Source: an uncultured Clostridia bacterium
GTDB lineage: Bacteria > Bacillota > Clostridia > Oscillospirales > CAG-272
Length of the DNA stretch: 38,964 nt
Direction: 5' to 3'
Assembly: GCA_945929845.1 (NCBI GenBank)
Contig: CAMEON010000002.1
Span: 64,443-103,406, forward strand
Part shown: positions 34,299-38,964 of the stretch, in pieces
Position numbering within the stretch: the stretch's first letter is position 1
How the letters are laid out: each line of letters opens with the position of its first letter
Program-made: the position numbers and the translations under genes
The notes under the pieces: model-generated
The model's input: only the letters and a program-made list of their open reading frames with translations
The model's database searches: none
Told to the model about the DNA's origin: nothing

Positions 34299-35018
34299 AT
34301 GAATACACCTGTTCTGACCTGTACCAACCTGACCAAGAGCTACCTTGCGGGACGACCCGTCCTGAAGGACATGAACATCAGCCTGACCGGCGGCAAGATC
34401 GTCGGCCTGCTGGGGCCAAACGGTTGCGGTAAATCCACCCTGCTCAAGCTGATCGCAGGCATTCTGGTGCCGGACAGCGGGGAGATCCATATCTGCGGTC
34501 AGCCCCGGAGCGAGGCTACCAATGCCCTGCTCTCCTACCTGCCGGAACGCACCTACTTCGACGGGGGGATGCGGGTAGACGAGCTACTCGCCTTCTTCTC
34601 GGATTTCTACACGGATTTCGATGCCGACTGTGCCCGGCGGATGCTGGATGATCTGGGCATCCAAACCGAAAGCCGGCTCAAATCCCTGTCCAAGGGCACC
34701 AAGGAAAAGGTTCAGCTGGTGCTGGTCATGTCCCGGCGGGCCAAGCTGTTCCTCCTGGATGAGCCCATCGGCGGTGTGGATCCGGCTTCACGGGACTACA
34801 TTCTCAGCACCATCATCGGCAATTACAGCCCGGATGCGGCTGTCATCATCACCACCCACCTGATCGCCGACATCGAGCCCATTCTGGATGAATTCGCCTT
34901 CATGGATGTAGGCGGGCGGATCGCCCTGGCCGGAAACGCCGATGCCGTGCGGCAGGAGCAGGGGAAATCATTGGACGAGTTGTTCCGGGAGGTATACAAA
35001 TGTTCAAGAAATGTCTGA
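34299..35018 (+). CDS. ABC transporter ATP-binding protein
   Basis: The 239-residue ATPase has Walker A GPNGCGKS at 39-46, an ABC signature-like LSKGTKEK near 127-134 (variant of LSGGQ, as in YtrB-type proteins), Walker B LFLLDEP with Asp154/Glu155, and the switch histidine in ITTHLIADIE near 187. It should power the permease encoded next. AAAGGAG precedes the ATG at 34299. Its 3' end overlaps the permease gene by 19 nt. The substrate is unknown; YtrA-linked transporters have been tied to cell-envelope stress in Firmicutes, which is only suggestive here. Confidence 0.92.
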   Translation: MNTPVLTCTNLTKSYLAGRPVLKDMNISLTGGKIVGLLGPNGCGKSTLLKLIAGILVPDSGEIHICGQPRSEATNALLSYLPERTYFDGGMRVDELLAFFSDFYTDFDADCARRMLDDLGIQTESRLKSLSKGTKEKVQLVLVMSRRAKLFLLDEPIGGVDPASRDYILSTIIGNYSPDAAVIITTHLIADIEPILDEFAFMDVGGRIALAGNADAVRQEQGKSLDELFREVYKCSRNV

Positions 35019-35869
35019 AGTATGATCTGCGTGCCGTCTGGAAGGTCTGGTGGATCCTGGCTGTGTCCGTCACCGGGCTGTGCATTGTCGGCTCCCTGGG
35101 CCTGCGCTTCTTCATTCAGAATGTATCAATGGGTGAGGAGCCTGTGTCCACCCCGATCATGATAGGCAGTATTTTTGCCATGTTGCTTTTCATTGCGTCC
35201 ATCATTGCTTTGATCGCCTTTGTGGTAGTCACCTTTATTCTGGTCTACTACCGCTACTACAAGAATCTATTCACGGACGAGGGGTATCTGACCTTCACTC
35301 TTCCGGTGCGCCGTCAGACGCTGTACCTGTCCAAGACCCTGAACGCCCTGATCTGGGAGGTAGCCTCGGTGGTCGTGGTGGTGCTCAATGTGCTCTTTGC
35401 CCTCTTAGTGGTGCCGCCCTCGGCTGACGGTCTCATCAATCCGGTGGCATACCGGGGCTTGGGTGAGTTTCTGCAGGAGCTTTGGGAAGTGGCCGGTACC
35501 TGGACGCTGGTCTTCGGGCTGGAGGTTCTGATCCTGCTTTTACTCTACGGTCTGTTCTTCTGCGGGTTGGTACAGATGTGTGTCACCATCGGTTCGGTGG
35601 TAGCCAAAAAGCACAAGCTGCTGGCCGCTGTGGGCATTTACTACCTGGTCAACATGGTGCTTTCCTTCATCACGCAGTTCGTCAGCCTGTTCGGCATGGC
35701 CGGGCTTGTTGAAAGTATGGTTTACCTTATGGAAAACCATTCCTTCCATGTCTGCATGGGCATCATCAGTCTGGCACTGCTGTTGGGCTGTGTGATGCTG
35801 GCTGTGGTGGCCATGATCCTGCACTTCATCACCCTGGGTCAGCTGGAACGCAAGCTGAATCTGGCGTAA
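35000..35869 (+). CDS. ABC transporter permease
   Basis: The 289-residue membrane protein begins MFKKCLKYDLRAVWKVWWIL and has six predicted hydrophobic segments (about 13-36, 48-80, 110-135, 165-195, 205-235 and 250-280). The layout matches permeases that partner with YtrB-like ATPases. It starts inside the ATPase gene (GGGAGGT 7 nt upstream), so translation is coupled. A short hydrophilic stretch after segment two (YYRYYKNLFTDEGYLTFTLP) is typical of these exporters. Confidence 0.85.
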   Translation: MFKKCLKYDLRAVWKVWWILAVSVTGLCIVGSLGLRFFIQNVSMGEEPVSTPIMIGSIFAMLLFIASIIALIAFVVVTFILVYYRYYKNLFTDEGYLTFTLPVRRQTLYLSKTLNALIWEVASVVVVVLNVLFALLVVPPSADGLINPVAYRGLGEFLQELWEVAGTWTLVFGLEVLILLLLYGLFFCGLVQMCVTIGSVVAKKHKLLAAVGIYYLVNMVLSFITQFVSLFGMAGLVESMVYLMENHSFHVCMGIISLALLLGCVMLAVVAMILHFITLGQLERKLNLA

Positions 35870-35890
35870 GCGGACAAGGAGGTAGTCAAT

Positions 35891-36928
35891 ATGAAAAAGC
35901 TTTTCTGGTCTGAACCAAAGAACGGCATCCGCCGTGCCTCTCTGTGCGCTTTCCTGATCGTGGCTCTGCTCCTGACCCTTTCCCTGCCCTGTGCGGCGGA
36001 GTCAGAGACCTCCCGGGAGGCGGTAGAGTGGCAACTGTCGGAGGACGGATACACCCTGACCGGCAATGGCCGCACCTATACCCGCTGTGGCGAACTGCCA
36101 GTCGGGCAGAAGATCAATACCGATACCCTGTATGTGTTCGAGAATACCGTCCGTTTGGACGGGCGTACCATGTATGTCATCGCTTCCTCTCCCGATGCGG
36201 AGATCGTCTGGATGACATCCACCATATCTGACTTATGGGATGACCCCTATGCAACCGCCGTTTTCGCCACCAAGGAGGGACGGACTGCGCTGGAAGCAAT
36301 GGCCGCCGGTCAGATGGGCTCCTGGCGGCTGGAGGATGATAACAGCCTGTTCGGCTCTACGAAGCAGGCTTCCTTTGACAGTGACCTCCTCCGGCGGATG
36401 AATGACCTCACCGCCACGGAGGAAGTGGATGTTTCTTCACTGAAGAGCTGTACCCGGTATGATATTCTGGGATATGACCGTACCGGCACGGTGTACACCG
36501 TCTGCGGGGCAGTATATAAGGATGCGGACAGGTACCTGTATGTGAATTACCTGACCCTGGGCAACCAGTACTTTGATGCCGACGGCAACTTCTCCTACCG
36601 CAGTGGGCAGGTATCGGCTGTCCGCCTGGAGGGAGATGTGCTGTCCGACTTCCTGGCGACGACAGAACGACTGAAGGCCGTCTCCGCCTCCGTCATATAC
36701 GAGGATGAGCTGACATTCGATCCTGACGAGGAGATGGCGACTTCCATAGCCGCATTCTGGGGCTGTCTGATCATCTTTGGCTTCATTCTGCCCATAGCCC
36801 CCCTGGTGGTCGGTCTGGTCATGCCCCACTCGGCCAAACGGGGCTGTCCCACCCGCTGGTATCTTGTTGCCCTCCTGTCCGCCGTCTGGATCGCCATTGC
36901 CATCGTCATCGCCATTCTGGCGGCATAG
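35891..36928 (+). CDS. Secreted-domain membrane protein of unknown function
   Basis: The 345-residue protein has an N-terminal signal peptide or anchor (basic MKKLFWSEPKNGIRR, hydrophobic 19-36, likely cleavage after CAA), a soluble domain of about 230 residues outside the membrane, and two C-terminal membrane helices (about 282-305 and 320-344) around a short HSAKRGCPTRW loop. The soluble part is rich in Thr, Asp and Tyr with several Cys. I do not recognise the family. It starts 21 bp after the permease with AAGGAGG upstream, so it is likely an accessory of the transporter. Confidence 0.8.
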   Translation: MKKLFWSEPKNGIRRASLCAFLIVALLLTLSLPCAAESETSREAVEWQLSEDGYTLTGNGRTYTRCGELPVGQKINTDTLYVFENTVRLDGRTMYVIASSPDAEIVWMTSTISDLWDDPYATAVFATKEGRTALEAMAAGQMGSWRLEDDNSLFGSTKQASFDSDLLRRMNDLTATEEVDVSSLKSCTRYDILGYDRTGTVYTVCGAVYKDADRYLYVNYLTLGNQYFDADGNFSYRSGQVSAVRLEGDVLSDFLATTERLKAVSASVIYEDELTFDPDEEMATSIAAFWGCLIIFGFILPIAPLVVGLVMPHSAKRGCPTRWYLVALLSAVWIAIAIVIAILAA

Positions 36929-36958
36929 GACGAAGGAGAATTGCCCTTCATTATTTCC

Positions 36959-36987
36959 TTGACAAACCGCTCAATCCGTGGTACAAT
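36959..36987 (+). promoter_or_regulatory. Sigma-A promoter for pepF
   Basis: TTGACA (36959-36964), 17 bp, TACAAT (36982-36987), 47 bp before the pepF start codon. Confidence 0.88.
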
Positions 36988-37034
36988 ACAGAAGGATCGC
37001 CCAACAATCATACAAAAGGAGAACCGGAATCATC

Positions 37035-38828
37035 ATGGCAAAGGAAAGAGATCAGGTACCCGCCAACCTCAAATGGCGTGTGGAAGATATTTTTGCGTCC
37101 CAGGCAGAGTGGGATGCGCTGTATGACAAGGTGTCCGGAGAGCTGGATTTTTCGGAGTATCAGGGAAAGCTGGACAATGCAAAAACCCTGCTTGACTGCA
37201 TGACCCGGTTGAACAGGGTATTGCTGGATCTGAATCGGCTGTCCGTGTACGCCTTCATGCGGGCAGATGAGGACACCCGCAAGTCTGAATTCGTGGCTCT
37301 CAAGTCCCGGGTCACGCAGCTTGAGATGAAGCTGTCCGGCAACATCGCCTTCATCACCCCCGAGCTGACCGCCCTGCCCACGGAGACGCTGGAGCGCTTC
37401 GCCGCCGACCCCCTGCTCTCCGACTACGACTACACCATCCGGGGCATCATCAAGGAAAAGCCCCATGTGCTGTCCTTCGAGACCGAGCAGGTGCTGTCCC
37501 AGGGGAGCCGGGTCATGGGTACGACCCAGTCTGTGTTCGGGATGCTCAACAACGCCGATTTCCCCTTCCCCACCATCAAGGTGGACGGCAAGCCGGTCAA
37601 GGTGACCCACGGTACCTACGGTCTTCTGCTTCAGTCCCCGGATCGCAAGGTGCGCAAGGCTGCCTTCCAGTCCCTGTACAAGGCATACATTGGGCTGAGC
37701 AATACCATAACCGCCATTTATGTAGGCAGTGTGGACAAGGATGTGTTCATGGCCCGCACCCGGAAGTATGCCTCCTGCCTGGAGAGGGCGCTGGCCTCCG
37801 AGGATGTGGATGTGAAGGTGTATCAGAATCTCTTGCGGAGTGTCAAAAAGGGTCTGCCCCTGCTCCACCGGTACTTCCGTGACCGCAAGAAGATCCTGGG
37901 CTATCGGTCTCTCCATATGTACGACATCTACACCCCGCTGGTGGAGAACGCCGAGATCAGCGTGGACTATGAAGAAGCCTTCCGCATTGTCAAGGAAGGG
38001 CTGGCTCCACTGGGAGAGCGGTATCAGGCTCTGCTCCAGGAGGCTCATGACAACGGCTGGATCGATGTGGAGGAGACCGAGGGCAAGAGAAGCGGCGCCT
38101 ACAGTATCAGCGTGTACGGTCTGCCCCACCCCTATGTCCTGCTCAACTACCAACCCACCACCAGCAATGTGTTCACCATCGCCCACGAGCTGGGGCACGC
38201 CATGCACTCCTACCACTCCGAGCGCAACCAGCCCCAGGAGAAAGCCGACTACAAGATCTTTGTGGCCGAGGTGGCCAGCACGGTCAACGAGGTGCTCCTG
38301 ATCAAGTACCTGCTGGCTCACACCCAGGATGTGAAGCTGAAGAAGTACCTGCTGTCCTACTATATGGACACCCTCAAGGGCACCCTGTTCCGGCAGACCC
38401 AGTTCGCCGAGTTTGAGTATATCGCCCACGACATGGCGGAAAAGGGTCAGCCCCTGACCCGGGAGTCTCTGTGCCAGGTCTACCTGGATCTGAACAAGAA
38501 GTACTACGGCCGCTCGGTGGTCTCCGACCCGGAGATCGCCTACGAGTGGGCCAGGATCCCCCACTTCTACCGTCCCTTCTATGTGTACAAGTACGCCACC
38601 GGTATCATCTCTGCCGTGTCCATCGCCGAGCGCATTTACAGCGAGGGTGATGCCGCCGTGGAGGATTACTTCCGCTTCCTGTCCTCCGGCGGCAGTGACA
38701 GCCCGGTGGAGTTGCTCAAGCTGGCCGGTGTGGATCTGACCCGGATGGATGCTTTCAACGCCTGCATGGCCTCCTTCAAGGCAGCACTGGAAGAATTTGA
38801 AGCACTGGATGCCATGGAGCGTGAATGA
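37035..38828 (+). CDS. pepF: Oligoendopeptidase F (M3 family zinc peptidase)
   Basis: The 597-residue cytoplasmic peptidase cuts short peptides. The zinc site HELGH is at 384-388 (TIAHELGHAMHSYHS), with the third ligand probably Glu412 in FVAEVASTVNE, the M3 pattern. N-terminal landmarks are WRVEDIFASQAEWDALYD and the helical YAFMRADEDTR region; the substrate-site HFYRPFYVYKYATG lies near 520. Length is normal for PepF (about 600). The ATG at 37035 has AAAGGAG 13 nt upstream; the earlier ATG at 36978 overlaps the promoter. It is monocistronic, followed by copy 3 of the short element. Confidence 0.95.
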   Translation: MAKERDQVPANLKWRVEDIFASQAEWDALYDKVSGELDFSEYQGKLDNAKTLLDCMTRLNRVLLDLNRLSVYAFMRADEDTRKSEFVALKSRVTQLEMKLSGNIAFITPELTALPTETLERFAADPLLSDYDYTIRGIIKEKPHVLSFETEQVLSQGSRVMGTTQSVFGMLNNADFPFPTIKVDGKPVKVTHGTYGLLLQSPDRKVRKAAFQSLYKAYIGLSNTITAIYVGSVDKDVFMARTRKYASCLERALASEDVDVKVYQNLLRSVKKGLPLLHRYFRDRKKILGYRSLHMYDIYTPLVENAEISVDYEEAFRIVKEGLAPLGERYQALLQEAHDNGWIDVEETEGKRSGAYSISVYGLPHPYVLLNYQPTTSNVFTIAHELGHAMHSYHSERNQPQEKADYKIFVAEVASTVNEVLLIKYLLAHTQDVKLKKYLLSYYMDTLKGTLFRQTQFAEFEYIAHDMAEKGQPLTRESLCQVYLDLNKKYYGRSVVSDPEIAYEWARIPHFYRPFYVYKYATGIISAVSIAERIYSEGDAAVEDYFRFLSSGGSDSPVELLKLAGVDLTRMDAFNACMASFKAALEEFEALDAMERE

Positions 38829-38859
38829 GTACGGGGATACGCCGGAGCCGTAAAAAAAG

Positions 38860-38964
38860 TTAAGGAACCGCTGATTGAATGAGGTGGTACAGATTCGGTG
38901 CAGATTTTTCGTCTGCGATTGCAAAAAACGCAAGATGTACTGGATGTACATCGAGTGTTTCGGC
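38860..38964. mobile_element. MITE-like element, copy 3 (cut by window edge)
   Basis: TTAA (38860-38863) followed by GGAACCGCTGATTGAATGAG matches the left half of copy 2 to the end of the window, with a few substitutions. A run of five T replaces six T in the region that is an open frame in copies 1 and 2, so any reading frame is broken here. It follows pepF by 31 bp. The right terminus lies outside the window. Confidence 0.85.

Noticed and set aside
36936-36957. GAAGG/CCTTC stem before the pepF promoter considered as a terminator
   Set aside because: The stem is about 5 bp and is not followed by a proper T-run.

Overview
The window is a GC-rich (around 60% by eye) chromosomal segment from a Gram-positive-type bacterium, most likely an uncultured or gut-associated member of the Clostridia (Oscillospiraceae-like). 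The evidence is AGGAGG-type ribosome binding sites, several near-perfect sigma-A promoters (TTGACA, 17 bp, TATAAT-like), a paired radical SAM/DUF2344 locus, a split PurH/PurO purine pathway, a single-chain PurL, and a ZTP (pfl) riboswitch. The taxonomic call is an inference from gene content. I saw no rRNA, tRNA, CRISPR array, phage gene or intact transposase.

Left part (1-13.3 kb): the first codons of an MBOAT O-acyltransferase on the minus strand diverge from rlmB (23S rRNA methyltransferase with a long low-complexity N-terminus). Then follow, all on the plus strand, a large acidic/membrane protein of unknown function, a radical SAM protein and its DUF2344 partner, a beta-helix lipoprotein, a THUMP-domain RNA methyltransferase and a ComEC-like protein with a degenerate beta-lactamase-like domain.

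Middle (13.4-20.2 kb): a strong promoter drives a DUF2975 membrane protein, a small HTH regulator and a membrane protein, followed by a DUF4173 membrane protein. A bidirectional terminator separates these from a minus-strand GNAT acetyltransferase, preceded by the collapsed remnant of a Gfo/Idh/MocA oxidoreductase gene. Next comes guaB with a long leader carrying heptamer repeats, then about 800 bp rich in inverted repeats.

Right-centre (20.2-33.6 kb): one long minus-strand purine operon, purE-purF-purM-FNT channel-purN-IMP cyclohydrolase-AICAR transformylase-purD-purL-fhs. It is preceded by a consensus promoter and a ZTP riboswitch with an overlapping intrinsic terminator. The two formyl-transfer steps (PurN, PurH) sit with formate-tetrahydrofolate ligase (Fhs) and a formate/nitrite-type channel, so the operon looks like a self-contained formate-to-purine module switched on by the signal (ZTP/ZMP) that rises when 10-formyl-THF is short. 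Its PurF lacks the usual N-terminal cysteine nucleophile but keeps its Fe-S-type cysteines. purC, purB and purK are not in the window.

Right end (33.7-39 kb): divergent from purE is a GntR-ABC ATPase-permease-membrane protein operon, then the M3 peptidase pepF with its own promoter. Two complete copies, one copy cut by the window edge and one solo end of a short non-autonomous element (160-bp core, inverted termini, TTWA target duplication) are scattered between genes.
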